This document shows positions 25,336 through 37,404 of a DNA stretch of 64,000 nt, piece by piece. The notes below the pieces were generated by a model. It saw only the letters and a program-made list of their open reading frames with translations. It ran no database searches and was not told where the DNA came from. The stretch comes from Vanilla planifolia (taxonomy: Eukaryota > Streptophyta > Magnoliopsida > Asparagales > Orchidaceae). The stretch spans positions 700,036 to 764,035 of the forward strand of contig JAIUJO010000071.1 of NCBI GenBank assembly GCA_023846275.1, read 5' to 3'. Each line of letters begins with the position of its first letter. The stretch's first letter is position 1. The translations under genes and the position numbers were made by a program.

Positions 25336-27058
25336 ATTATAAAACATGAGAGGTAAAATGAATAAGAGGAGAGGGATGAATTGTGTTTAACAATTTTTTT
25401 AATTAAAAAATAGGAAAAAAAAATTTTTGAGATTAAAATATTTTTCTTTTAACGAAAAAATAAAATTGCTCAATAATAAACGAAATATAGACAGGAGTTT
25501 TTAGGTAGTTTGGTCAAACCTTGTGCCTAAATACACCCTTTATCCCCTATTGGGCTTCCACTAACCACTCCCTTTTGCTGAAGCCAGTAAGGGCAAACCA
25601 AATACACACCAGTGCTCTAATTCAAAACTTCATAATTTTTTGCTCGCAAATTCTTATACCTTTAATTCCTTAAACAAGAGAGGCACTACTAATGAATGAA
25701 ATAAATGTTACCAAGAAATGCATAAGTGATTATTAATAGAAGCAGATAAATAGAGACTAACAAAAATCCATAACTCTCATAATTGCATAGAAAGTTGTTT
25801 CTCATTGTTTGAACTTCTGTTGGACTTGCATGAAAATTTTCAAACTTGATTTAATAATATTTATTTTTGGTAAATGATACCTATTTATAATTGAAATAAA
25901 AAACACCAAAAATAATTCCCCCAAAAACTAGAATATGTTTCTCAAAATGCTAACTATTATAGTAGAAAAGACTATGCAACTACCATCTAATTACATGAAT
26001 GAATGGAGCGATAGCCATCAAATGAGCTTAAAGGATATAGGGTCTAGATCTAATAAGAGCAAAATAAAATTTGGAGCATTGGATTTGAAAACTTGATGGA
26101 TGATAACGATGGTGAGGTTACTATTCACAAAGACAGAGACTCACAGTTGATGGATTAAGCATTATGGATAAACGACAGAAGATAAAAGACTATTCGCAAA
26201 TACTGGCATGATCGAGAAAGTTCGATTGCAAAATACTTCATCAGTTGGTGTAGAAATCCAAATTTTGGCTAAGCTAATTTTTAGTCCTACATTGCAAAAT
26301 TGCTCAACTATTTTGTGCTTATAATGCTTCTACTATGTATTATTATCAACCTAATGGGGTTGGGTAACCTTGGTGTTCTGGGGAGGTCATTACCCGAGTC
26401 ACTAATGCATACGTACGTGGTTCGATCAGAATAGATTTACATAAATTAAATAACACATCTACTCTAATACATTTCACCTAAGTCAATTTAGATGTAATTT
26501 CCTAAATCGGTTCACCCGAGCACCACAATTGTAACCTAACTTAACTGATACTCAGGATTCACTAGTCTCGATTTTGATTAGGTTCCTGCCCTGCGTGTCC
26601 TCAAGGCCGTGTTGCCTTTAGACCTGTCAATCTGAGCCCTACAGGCTTATTAGTGGGAGTGCTTAGGAATTTTTTATTTTTATTTAATAATAAAATTTTT
26701 ATTAAAAAATTTTAATGTTTAAAAATGCAAATACCTTCAAGTAAAAAGTAAGTTAAACCAAATTCACATATGCATAAAAGATGATAGTCCTATGTGCCAT
26801 AATTGTAAAGGTTTTAAATGTTTAACATGTTAATAATAAAGATTTAGATATAAAGTTCTATGTGGATTATCCACTACATAAATACCATTTTGCTTTGCTC
26901 CAAAGTCAATAAGTCAAGCCATTAAATTACATTAACTATTTATGTTATAATAATCTTTGCCCCAACGAGTTCAGATCACTGAAACAACACTAAGCTTAAT
27001 AAGATATAAGTAAACACTTAACCTTAGTTTTGTGATCATCATCTCAAAGCATACAATA
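25336..27058 (-). repeat. Left LTR (3' LTR of the copia element)
   Basis: About 1.7 kb. The segment from about 26,080 to 27,058 is repeated in direct orientation at 31,213-32,202; shared words include GATTAAGCATTATGGAT, ATTTACATAAATTAAATAA and CATTTCACCTAAGT. The inner edge follows a polypurine tract. The outer end, read on the minus strand, is C+T-rich (AATTCATCCCTCTCCTCTT at 25,361-25,379), a pattern common at the 3' end of plant copia LTRs. It abuts the TG array directly. Confidence 0.85.
25881..25889 (-). promoter_or_regulatory. Candidate LTR TATA box
   Basis: TATAAATAG on the minus strand lies inside the left LTR, about 0.55 kb before its outer end, at a place where plant copia LTRs carry their promoter. 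Transcription from it would run leftward into the flanking array and yield CA-rich RNA. Activity is not shown and is doubtful given the age of the element. Confidence 0.5.
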
Positions 27059-27059
27059 A

Positions 27060-27069
27060 TCTCTCCCTT
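27060..27069 (-). other. Polypurine tract of the copia element
   Basis: AAGGGAGAGA on the minus strand sits immediately before the left LTR. This is the expected primer position for plus-strand DNA synthesis. A second purine run (GGGGGGAG, minus strand) lies about 100 bp further inside. The repeat homology between the two LTRs stops at the nearer tract, which is why I place the LTR edge here. Confidence 0.65.
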
Positions 27070-27239
27070 GACGATTACAAAAACAATACTAAAAGAAAAT
27101 ATAATCTAATGAATAAATCCAAAAATTCAACATTTTAGCATATCTTGTTTGATATCCTATACTCCCCCCAAATTCTAGCACTAAGTTCTCTCCCTTTTTG
27201 TAATCATTCAAAGGGGTTAATTATACTTAAACTTATTCT

Positions 27240-27720
27240 AAGTCTATTAAATACTTTATAGCTGATGGCTTAGTAAAAGTATCAACTAATTAGATAGATG
27301 ATACACAAATGATGACTAAATCACTTTCTTTTGCACTTGCTCTCTAATAAAATGATATCTTAATTCTATGTGTATTATTCTTGAGTGTTGAATGGGATCA
27401 TTAATTAAATAAATTACCCTTGAATTATCACAAAAGATTATAATTTTTTTAAATTCTAAGCCATAATAAAAGGTTGTTATTTAATCCAAAGAACTCGAGT
27501 AACATAGCTAACTATAGTAATGTACTCGACCGCTATTTTTGATAGTGTCATGCAATTTTATTTTCTATTAATACAAGAAATTAGTGAACCATCAATCAAT
27601 TGGTACATACTAGAGATACTCTTTTTATCAGTCTTACTACTAATAAAATCAATAGTTATATAGGCTATTAAATCAAATCCACACTCACACTTAGGATACC
27701 ATAAGCATAGGGTCTTAGTT
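27240..27720 (-). pseudogene. Copia RNase H domain remnant
   Basis: Conceptual translation of the minus strand shows the typical copia end of the polyprotein: a DFISSKTDKKSIS segment followed by GSLIS, then a VDTFTKP box at about 27,254-27,285 close to the polypurine tract. The known family role is degradation of the RNA strand during reverse transcription. It is a broken fossil and no product is expected. Confidence 0.8.
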
Positions 27721-27899
27721 CCAATAAGATATTTATGGATATACTTGATTGCTTATAGGTGTGATCATTTAAAACTAGCTTGAAATCTTGCACACATACC
27801 TTCACAGAACAAAATATCTCGTCTACTCATAATAATATTCAATAATGATCAAATTATTTCTCTGTACAAATTTGTGCTAATAAGTTCTCTAATTTTGTC

Positions 27900-28650
27900 C
27901 TTATCTATGATAATACTTATACTAATGGGAGTCTTCCTATGCTTCATGTTCTTAAATCAAATTTCTTTAACAACTCTAATTTATGCTTGGTTTGAGAAAT
28001 AAATATTCTTTTGCTTATTTGTTTGACTTAAAGTCTTAGGGAGAAGGTTAACCCTTCTATCATACTCATTTCAAACTCATTTTTCATTAAATTAGAAATT
28101 TTCATGTACATTTATCTTTTGGAGGCTCCAGAATTTATATCATCCACATAAACTTGACAAATTAACTATTCTTTTGTTGAATTTTTAATAAATAAAGTAT
28201 TACCTATCTTGCTTCTACAAAAGCCATTTGACATAAAGAAAATGTATAATCTTTCATGTTAAGCTTTTAGAGCTTATTTTAAATCATAGAGTTTCTTCTT
28301 AAGTTTGTATATATAGTTTATATTTTCATGTCTCTCAAATCTTGAGAGTTATTCTACATACACTTCTTCAGTTATATATCCATTCAAAAATATACTCTTA
28401 ACATCCGTTTGGTATAATTTAAATCTTTTCTGACATGTATAAGCAAGTAATATCCTAAGTACTTCAAGTCTTACTATAGGAGCAAATGTCTCATCCACGT
28501 CTACTCTAACTTGACAATATGTTTTTGATATTAATCTAGCTTTATTGTTTATAACTTCATCATTTTCATCTAATTTATTTGTAAACCATTTTGTACCAAT
28601 GATTATTTTATCATTTGTCCTAGTACAAGATCCCAAACTTGATTTCATTT
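27900..28650 (-). pseudogene. Copia reverse transcriptase (RVT_2) remnant
   Basis: The region translates on the minus strand with clear RVT_2 landmarks: a GTKWFTNKLDE segment, the DETFAPIVRLEVLRILLA segment, DVKSIFLNGYITEEVYVE, and further along the YVDD catalytic motif at 28,136-28,153. In the family this domain copies element RNA into DNA. The order relative to integrase (upstream) and RNase H (downstream) is that of Ty1/copia. It is a broken fossil. Confidence 0.92.
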
Positions 28651-29049
28651 AGTTTGTACTAATTCTTCATTCTTTGAAACAATCAAAGACTTATCTTCAA
28701 AAGTATTTTTTATAGAATTGGGTTCAATATTAGACACAAATGCTGCATGATTAAAAGAGCTTCTAGTCCTAACTTTCTCTTTTACATCTCCTATGATCAA
28801 CTCACAAGGATAATCCTTGGAATGTCTTAATTACTTCTTAGCTTAATTTTCTTCTTTTATTGATTCACTATCTTCAGCCATATCTATTGATCTTTATTCT
28901 CTAAGACTTAAATCTTCTAATTCATCATTATGATCATCTTGATGATAACTATTTGATGCTTCAATAAGAGATTTAATAAATTTTACATGAATTATTTCTT
29001 TCATAACTAATGATCCCTTATTGTATACTCTAAATGCTTTACTAGTGAG

Positions 29050-29900
29050 TATCTTAGGAGCATTCCTTCATTAGAGTTAGCATTGAATTTATCTAAATCC
29101 CTATTTTTATTATTTAAAATAAAACATTTTCATCAAAAGACTTGAAAATGGAATACCTTGGGCATCTTATCATAATTTAATTCAAAAGAAGAAATATCTA
29201 GTAAAGGACTACGTGTTATTCTATTAAATAGATAATAGGTAGTATTAACTGCCTTTACCCAAAAATACTTAGGAAAATTATACTCATAGAGCATACACCA
29301 GGTGACATCTAACAAGGGTTTATTTTTCTCTCAAATTCACCATTTTGGTGAGGGGTTCTAGGTAAAAAAATGTATGCTTCACTCCATTTTTGCCAAAAAC
29401 ATCATCGCATAACTCTTTCTTAAATTCCTATCTATTATCACTCCTAATGGAGACTAACTTCATGTTCCTTTTTAATCATAGTAGTCAATCTAATAAATTT
29501 TTAAAATACCTCTCTTTTGTTTCTTACAAAAGAAATCCATGTAGGCCTAGTATTATCATCTACAACAATCGACCCATATTTGCTTCTACTTAGACTCTCT
29601 ACATGAATAGAACCAAATAGGTCTAATTGAAAAATTTATAATGGTTTTCTCATTACAATATCTTTAAGTGGTTTAAAGCTGTCTCTTGTTTGTTTTCCTA
29701 ATTGCGATGGATCACATAATTTATCATTTGACCAACTCAAGTTTGGCAAACCTCTAACTGGATTAAACTTTAAAATCTTTTCAAAAAAGATTTTCTTAAA
29801 TGACAAAATCTATTATGCCATAATATAGAATTATTATCATGTGTCGTGAGGCACTTTAAACCACTGTCCTTAACCATGTGTAAAAATAAAACATATGTAT
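29050..29900 (-). pseudogene. Copia GAG-pre-integrase and integrase remnant
   Basis: Minus-strand translation shows a GAG-pre-integrase-like HNRFCHLRKSF segment near 29,780-29,830. Integrase-type sequence follows down to about 29,130, including YEYNFPKYFWVKAVNTTYYL, a signature of the copia integrase core's C-terminal part. The family function is insertion of the cDNA into host DNA. It is a broken fossil. Confidence 0.85.
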
Positions 29901-30169
29901 TATCTTTTCTTATTCTAATGATATGTGGAACATTATCTTTACTAATAATTTATTAATTTTTATTATATAAAATATTAAAATTTGAATCACAAAATTCAAT
30001 AGTACTAAGAAGATTATATCTTAAGTCTTGAAAAAGAATGATCTTTCTTATAAAAGTGTGTATTGCTTATTGTTCTAATTATAATAACTTTCTTCTTGTA
30101 GTTGTTGTCGAAAGTAACTTAACCACCATCATAAGACTTCAAGTGAATGAATAAAGATACATCTCCTAT

Positions 30170-30210
30170 CTATGTAATGGGCATCCACTATTCAAGTACC
30201 ACATATCCCC
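30170..30210 (-). pseudogene. Copia aspartic protease region
   Basis: A WYL-x-SGC segment (minus strand, 30,181-30,201) corresponds to the conserved start of the copia aspartic protease. It lies between the zinc-knuckle-like segment and integrase, as expected. Only this short landmark is recognised with confidence. Confidence 0.6.
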
Positions 30211-30371
30211 CTAATCCTTGAAGGAAGGCATATCCACAAAACAAATCGATTATTAGTTTTTAGGATCCAAACCTTTTTTGGGTCCATATGTCTTAACTTG
30301 ATTATTCATTGAACTATCCTTTCCATTCCATATAAATTTAAAAGACTTACTATCAACAATATTTTCCATCT

Positions 30372-31212
30372 ACAATAAGTAAAAATACATCCAAATCTTA
30401 TGCAATAATTACAAACAACATTTGGAGTAAAAGAATATGTAGTATTTTTAGCATATCCAAATGAATTCTTATAATGATCATGTGAATTCTTTAAATTATT
30501 CAACTCTTTAAATAAGCATGTGTTTTTTAAAATAATAAAAACATTTTTTTATCTCTTATAATCTTAATCTCATGCAAGTACTTAACATTTGACTCATTCA
30601 ATTATTCACACATACCTAATAGTTTTCTTTCTCTTATTTCAATTTAAGGTTTTTAGAAGCTAATTTTTTATACTTTATGCAAACACTAATACATTGTTCT
30701 TCATGATCAATAATAGAAGAAGATAATGAAAAGGAGGAAAGAACATACCTCATCTTTTATTATTTCCATTGGAATATTATCATTGGTCATAAGACAAATT
30801 ATTTCTTCATGGGAGACCATCTTCCTCTTTTGTTTCTTATTATTCATAAAGCATTTACCTACATTTGGGTTTATTATATATTTAGATAAATATTTTGAGA
30901 TAAGAGCTACTTCATTTGAGATTAAGAAATCTGAGTCTATAAAGGAGTTAGCTAAAAATACTATTATTTCATCCTTCTTCTTTTTCTTCTCTTTTTTAAT
31001 CACAAGTTCTTCATGTCCTCATCTTGCAAGCTTAATTTCATTTGTGAAAAGCTCACCCAATAACTCATCTAATGGCATAGTCAAAATAATTTTTATTGCT
31101 TTCAATGCTGTCACCAATGGGTCATATTAATGAGGAAGAACTCATAGAATCTTCCTTACCAATTCACCAGTAGAAAACTCTTTACCAAAGTTAGATAAAC
31201 AATTAAAAAGAT
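30372..31212 (-). pseudogene. Copia gag remnant with zinc-knuckle-like segment
   Basis: The minus strand shows a UBN2-type gag stretch: a GELVRKILRVLP segment near 31,130-31,180, a PLDELLGELFTNEI segment near 31,040-31,080, then a lysine-rich linker and an acidic/hydrophobic segment of the kind that precedes the knuckle. A CNYC-containing knuckle-like segment lies at 30,372-30,413. In the family, gag forms the virus-like particle and the knuckle binds element RNA. It is a broken fossil. A plus-strand open frame across 30,726-31,130 is the antisense shadow of this region. Confidence 0.8.
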
Positions 31213-32202
31213 TCGAAACCTAGATAGACAATATTGATGATGAGGCTATTCACAATGGTAGAAAGACTCTTGTCCATTTGATTAAGCATTATGGATGAAT
31301 GAATCAAGACAAAAGACTTTTTACAAATATTGGCATGATCTGGATCGTTCGATCATTAAAATGCACAATTGGTTGGAGCAAAGATCTCAAGTTTGTCAAA
31401 GATTATTATTAGTCTCACATTACAAAGCTTCTTAATTGTTTTGTGCTAATAATGCATTCATTATGTATCATTATCAGCCTAATAGGGTTGGCTACCCTTT
31501 TGTATTCTCAAGAGGTCATGACTTGAATTATCAATGTGCATATACGGGGTCTGACCAGGCCTGATTTACATAAATTAAATAATGAGTCTATCCTAACTCA
31601 TTTCACCTAAGTTGATCCAAAAGTAATGCTTTTAACTGGCTCGTCTAAAGACCACAATAGCAACTAAACTTAATTGATGCTTAGGCTTGACGTGTCTTGG
31701 TTTCAGTTGGGTTGTTGGCCTATAAGTCCCCAAGGGCCAGATTGCCTTTGGGCTACTCAACTTGAGCCCTTTGGGCTTAGTGATAGGGGTGTTAGGCAAT
31801 TTGTTAATTTTTTTTTTTTAATTTTTTCAATAACAAAAGTTTTTATAAAAAATATTGAATATTCAAAAGCTCAAATGCCTTCAAATAAAATGTAACCTAA
31901 ACTAAATTCATATATAAATGAATTTTGATAGTCCTATGTATCACAATTATGAGGAATTTAAAGGTTTAACATGCTAACCGTAAAGATTTAGAAATGAAAT
32001 TCATTGTAGATTAGCTACTCCTCAAAGATCATTATCGTTGGCTCCAAAGTCAATAAGTTGAGCCATTCAATTACATTCATTATTTATGTTGCAACTATTC
32101 TTACTCTAAAAACTTTTGATCATTGAAACAACTTTAAGTTTAACAAGGTATTAGTATAAACTTAGTCTTGGTTTTTGGATCATCACCTCATATTATATAA
32201 TA
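31213..32202 (-). repeat. Right LTR (5' LTR of the copia element), shorter than the left
   Basis: About 1.0 kb, directly repeated from the left LTR. One 75-bp stretch that I aligned base by base is about 80% identical and other parts are nearer 70%. Its outer edge at about 32,202 abuts the TG array. It shows that the island is one LTR element rather than separate repeats. A plus-strand open frame at 31,674-31,895 lies wholly within this LTR and is not a gene. Confidence 0.8.
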
Positions 32203-33700
32203 GTGTGTACATTTGTGTGTAGGTTGTTATCATTTTTGTCAACAATTGTATGCATGAGTTCTTGTGTTAAAACACACATGTGTGTGTGTGTATAAGAGCA
32301 TGTGTGAATGTGTATGTATTTGTATGAGCATGTGCATATGTCTATGTGACTCTATATATGTGCGTGGTTGTATGTGTGTGTGTGCATTTGTGTGTGTTTG
32401 CATGTTTGTGCATGCATGTGTCAATGTGTTTGTGTGTTTATGCATTTATGCATATGTGCACTTACATGCATGTGTGGATATGGGGGTGTACGTGTGTGTG
32501 TGTGTGTTCATGTGTGTATGTTTGCCTTGCTCTATACTTGTCTGTGTGTGCATGTGCATGTGTGCATGCATATGTGTGCATGTGCTTATGTGCATGCTTG
32601 TGCATGCATGTGCATGTGTATGTGGATTCATGTTTGTACATGTGTGTCCAAGTGTGTGCATGTCTATGTGCATGAATGATTTTGTGTTTATGAACGTATG
32701 TGTGCATATGTGTGAGCTTCTATGTGTGTATGTACCTGTGTGGGTGCTTCTATATGTGAATGTTTGTGCGTGTCCATATGCATGCATTTGTTAGGGATGC
32801 ATGTGTGTATGTGTGGACATATTTTTGTGTGCGCATTTTTATGTGTGCATGTGTGTATGCATGCTTAAGTGGATGAGTGTGTGAGTGTGTGTACACTTGT
32901 GTGTGTGTCTATGCTTATATGTGTGTTTATGTGTATGTGTGTATGTGAATGTGTTTTATGCATGTGTGTGTTTGTGTGTGCTTTTGTGAGTATGTGAGGT
33001 GTGTGTGTGTTTGCATGTATATATGCATGTGTACTCATGTTTGCACACATGTGTGTGCATGTGTGCATGTGTTTGTATATATTATTTTATTAATGTGCAT
33101 GTGTATTTCGTATCACACATGTGTGTGTGTGTGCATGGATGTATGCATATGTGTATGTGCATGCACACATGTATGTATGCATGTTTGGGTGTGTGTGCCT
33201 TTGTGTGTTAGTGCAAGTGTGCATGCATTTGCAATTGTGTGTATTCATGCATGTGTGTGTATAGCTTTGAAGGCAAATTTATGTGTGTATATGTGTATGT
33301 GTATTCATGTGTGCATAAGCAAATGTGTGCTGGGTGTATTTGTGTGCATACATGTATGCATGTTGTGCATGTCTATGTGTGTGTGTGTTCATGTTTGTGT
33401 GCATCTAGTTTTGTGCATAAGTGTGTGTGTGCATGTGTATGTGTGTTCATGTGTGTGTTGTGTTTGTGTGCCTATGTCGGTATCTCTGCATGTATGCACA
33501 TGTGTGTGCATGTCTTTGTGGATGTGTGTGTTCTTAGCATAAGCATGTGTACTTTTGCATGCATGTATATATGTGTCCCCATACATGTGCATGTGTCTAC
33601 ATGGATATGCATATGCTTGAATGTGTGGGTGTGTTTGAGCATGTGCGTATGTGGAAGTGTTTGTGTGTGTGTGTTCTTGTGTGTGTTCATGCATGTGTGC
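32203..33700 (+). repeat. Higher-order block A, part 2 (right of the copia insertion)
   Basis: TAGGTTGT at 32,220 matches 45,805. Shared ordered words follow: a GTATAAGAGCAT word, TTGTATGAGCATGT, a GCATGTGTGGATATGG word, GTGTGTGAGCTTC (32,708 against 46,258), CTTTGTGGATGTGTGTGTT (33,514 against 46,953) and GGAAGTGTTTGTG (33,653 against 47,108). The offset is 13.4-13.6 kb, which is the block A/B period without the element. Similarity fades beyond about 33.7 kb. Confidence 0.8.
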
Positions 33701-36700
33701 ATGTGTTTATATGATTGTACATGCTTTTGTGTGTGTGTGTGTGCTTATGAGTGTTCATACTTGTGTTTGCATGCTTGCATGCACTTGTATGTAACTATTT
33801 TTCTATATCTGTGCACATGTATGTATGCACATGTGCATGTGTGTAAGTATGTATATGTTTGCACATGTTAACATGCTTGCGTACCTGTGTGTGTAGATGT
33901 GTTTAGGTATGCATGTTGATGGTTGTGCTATTTGTTTCAACATGTGCATGTGTGTGTGTATGTCTATATGCCTGTATGTGTGTGCTTGCATATGTGTGTG
34001 AGTGTATGAGTGTTTTTGTGCATGCATTTATGTGTGTTTGTTTGCTTGAGTGTATGTGTGTGCATGTGCTTATATATACACGTTTATCTGTGCACTCACA
34101 TGTACTTGTGAGCATGTGTGCGTGTGCCTTTTTTCTTGTGTGTGCATATTTGTGCATGTGCATGCGCATGTGGGTGTTCATGTGTTCATGTGTGGTTGTC
34201 TGTGTGTATAAGTGTATGTACATGTGTGTGTGTTGGTGCATTCGTGTATGTATGTGAATGCATTTGGGTGCTTTTGTCTGTGTGTGCATGCATGGGTGTA
34301 TGCATGTGTGTGTGTGAATGTGCATGTCTGTATGAATGTTTGTGTGTTTATACATGTGTGGGCATGTAGGTGCAAATGAGTTTATGTATTAGTTTTGTTT
34401 GTGCATGTCTTTTTGTGCACGTGTGCCAGTGCGTATGTGTGTGCATGCATGTATGTGTTGTACATGCATGCATGCATGTGTTTTTGTGTGTATACGTGTA
34501 TATGTGGGTATTCTTGCATGTTTTCACATATGCATGTATGCTAGTGTGTGAGTGTGTATGTGCATGTTCTTGCGTGACTATGCATGCGAGTGCATATGTG
34601 TGTGTCTGCACTTACATATGTGTGCTTGTGTGTTCGCATGTGCATGTGTGGCTTTGCACATGCATGAGTGTATGTGTGTATCTATGTGCCTATGTGCATG
34701 TGTATATGCATGTGTTTGACCATGTGCATGTGTGTTCACATTTATGCATATGTGTGTTGTGGGTGGGGTTGTGCATGTTAGTGTTTGTGTGTGTGTGTGT
34801 GCATGCATACATGCATAAGTGTTTATGTGTGTGTATGTGTGCACATGCATAGTTATGTGTGTGTCCTATTGTATAGTTGCATGGTTTCATTTGTGTGTTT
34901 GTGTGCATTGGTGTGTATGGGTTTGTGTGTGCATGTGTGTGTGTATACAATCATGCTTGTGTGTGTGAACACAAGTTCATCTTTGCATGTTGTAATTTTG
35001 TGTTTGTGTGTGTTCGTGTGTGTGTGCTTGTAGTGAATGTGTGTGTGCATGTGCTTTTGCAAACATGCATGTAAATGTGTACTTGCACATGTCTTTATGT
35101 GTGTGCATGTTTATGTAATTATGCATGTGTGTATTCATGTGCTTATGTGCATATGTATGTTTTTGTGTGTGCATGCACACCTATATGAAAGTGTGTGAAT
35201 ATGCATGTGTCTGTTTGTGCATGTCTCTATGTGTATGTGTGTGCTTGTTTGCATGCATGCATGTGTTTGTACATATGTGTGTGTATGTGTGTTTGTGCAT
35301 GTGTGTGTATATGAGCATACATGTTTCTATCCATGTATGGTTACACATGTGTGTGTTTGTGAGTTCATGCATGCACATGTGCATGTATATGCATGTATGG
35401 GTGCATGTCTCTTTTTTCTTTTGTGTGCGTGTGTGGGTGTGCATGCGCATATGTGTTTGTGTATGTGCATCTGTGCATACTTATGCACACATATGAATTT
35501 GTGCATGCGATTACTCGTGTGTGTGTGTTTGTATGTGCATTTGCAAGCATGTGTGTGTACATGTGCATAAGCATGTTTGTGTGCATGTGTGAATGCTTGG
35601 GGGAACACGTCTAAGAGCCTTTTTGTGTGCATGTGTGTGTTCTTATGCCTGTATATATGGTATGTGCATGAGCCTATGCCTGTCTGTGATCTGTGTGTGT
35701 AATTACTTGTGCATATTTGTTTGTGCAAATATATCTTTGTGTGTGGTTGTGTGTATGTGTGTTCATATGTGTGTGTGTGTGTGAGTGTGCATGTGCAAGC
35801 ATGTGTGTACGTGTGTGCACATGTGTTCATGTATGTGTATATGTGTGGATGTGCATGTTTGTGTTTATGTGTGTGCATGCGTGTACTGTGAGGTTTGTAA
35901 TGTGTATGTGTGCTATGTGTGGGTGTTTCAACATATCTATGTGTGGGTGAGGGCGTTCATGTGTGTGCGTATGTGGGTGTGCATGTGTGTGTGTATGTGA
36001 GTATGCATGCATTTGTGTGTGTGTGTGTGTGCATGTATGTGTACAAGTGTGTGTTTACATGTGTGAATGCAAGCACATGTGTGCATGAGTGCATGTGTTC
36101 ATGAGCATGTGCTAGTGTGTGTGCTTGTGTCTATATTTATGTACATGTCTATAAATCTATGCTTGTTCATGTGTTTTTGCATGCATGTTTTTGCAATTAA
36201 GTGTGTGTGAGTGTGCACGGATGTTATATACATGTTTATCCATATGTTTGTATGTCTATACATCTGTGTGTGTGCATTTATGTGTGTGCATGTGTTTATG
36301 CATGTGTGCATGTGTGTGTTATTGTTTGTGTGGCTGCTTGTGTGTTGGTGCTTGTGTGTGCATAAGTGTGTACATAAGTTGTGTGCACACTAGATATGTG
36401 TGTGCATGCATTCATATAGAAGTGTGCGTGTGGGAGGGGGTGTGCATATATGTGTGCATGTGCACGTCTGTGAATTTGTGTGTGTGCGTATATATTTCTA
36501 TGTGTACAAGTGTCTACGTTCATGTATATACGCTTGTGTGTGTGCAACGTTTTATGTGTTTTGAGCACACGTGTGCTTATGTATTGCTCTATGGGTGTAT
36601 GAATGCATATGTGCAGATATGTATATGCGTATGCCTGTGTATATGTGTGTCTACATTTTTGCATCTATACTTGGGCAAGTATTTGCATGTGTATAAGAGT

Positions 36701-37242
36701 GTATTATTTTATGTGTTTGTATTAGTGTATGCATGTACCCATATGTGTGTGTGTGTGTGCATGCATGTGTGTGCATCTATGTGTATGTGCATGTTTAATG
36801 TGTGTATGCATGAATGTACATGTGTTTATGCATACATATGTGTATGTGTGTGTGTGGTCATATGTGTGGGTTTGTGTGTGTGCATGTGCATGCTTCTGAG
36901 CACGTGTGTGTGTTAGGGTGCATTTGTGTGTGTACATGTACATGCATGTGTATGTGTTTATGAGCATGTGCACATGCATACAAGAGTATGTAAGAGTGCA
37001 AGTGTGTGTGTGTGTGTGTTCATATGTGTGTTGGTGCTTATGTGTGTGCATGCTTATGTCTGTGTGTGGCTTTATCAAGATGTGCATGTGTGTACACATG
37101 TAGGCACATGTGTGTGAGTGGGTGCATGCATCTATGTTTGTGCATGCATGTGATTTTGCATGCATGTAATTGTGCATGTGTGTGTGCATGGGTGCACGTG
37201 TGAATGTGCATATGTGTGCATGTGTGTGCATATGTGTGTGAG

Positions 37243-37404
37243 TACATGCATGAACATGCAAATGGTATAAGAGTGCATGAGTGTGTTTGTATATGTGTAT
37301 GCATGTGTGTGCATGTGTGTGCATACATGCATGAACATGCACATGGTATAAGAGTGCATGAGTGTGTTTGTGTATGTGTGTGCGTGTGCATGCATGTGTT
37401 TGTG
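37243..37404 (+). repeat. 81-bp tandem duplication
   Basis: TACATGCATGAACATGCA starts at 37,243 and 37,324. Each copy is followed by a GGTATAAGAGTGCATGAGTG word, with only a few differences between copies. This is a relatively young local duplication inside the array. Confidence 0.85.

Larger units (their letters stand above)
25336..32202 (-). mobile_element. Old, broken Ty1/copia LTR retrotransposon (SIRE/Maximus-like)
   Basis: This AT-rich island interrupts the array with sharp edges. Read on the minus strand it shows, in order, a right LTR, gag with a zinc-knuckle-like segment, protease region, GAG-pre-integrase and integrase, reverse transcriptase with a YVDD active-site motif, RNase H, a polypurine tract and a left LTR. 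Integrase before RT identifies the Ty1/copia superfamily. Long LTRs and the gag type suggest the plant SIRE/Maximus lineage, which is an inference. It is a fossil with well over a dozen breaks and no intact coding capacity. Parts I aligned by eye between the LTRs are about 70-80% identical, suggesting an age of roughly ten to a few tens of million years under usual plant rates. Target-site duplication is unclear; GTACA occurs at both edges but is common in the array. Confidence 0.93.

Noticed and set aside
27163-27170. Purine run GGGGGGAG (minus strand) as the polypurine tract marking the left LTR edge
   Set aside because: Homology with the right LTR ends about 100 bp nearer the LTR, beside the AAGGGAGAGA tract, which fits better. 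The farther run was noted but not used.
30726-31130. 134-codon plus-strand open frame in the AT-rich island
   Set aside because: It is antisense to the recognisable copia gag remnant and has no family resemblance of its own.
31674-31895. 73-codon plus-strand open frame
   Set aside because: It lies inside the right LTR, and the homologous part of the left LTR gives no comparable protein.
25325-32212. GTACA at both edges of the copia element as a target-site duplication
   Set aside because: GTACA and TGTACA are common in the array and the LTR terminal bases are eroded, so the match is not decisive.
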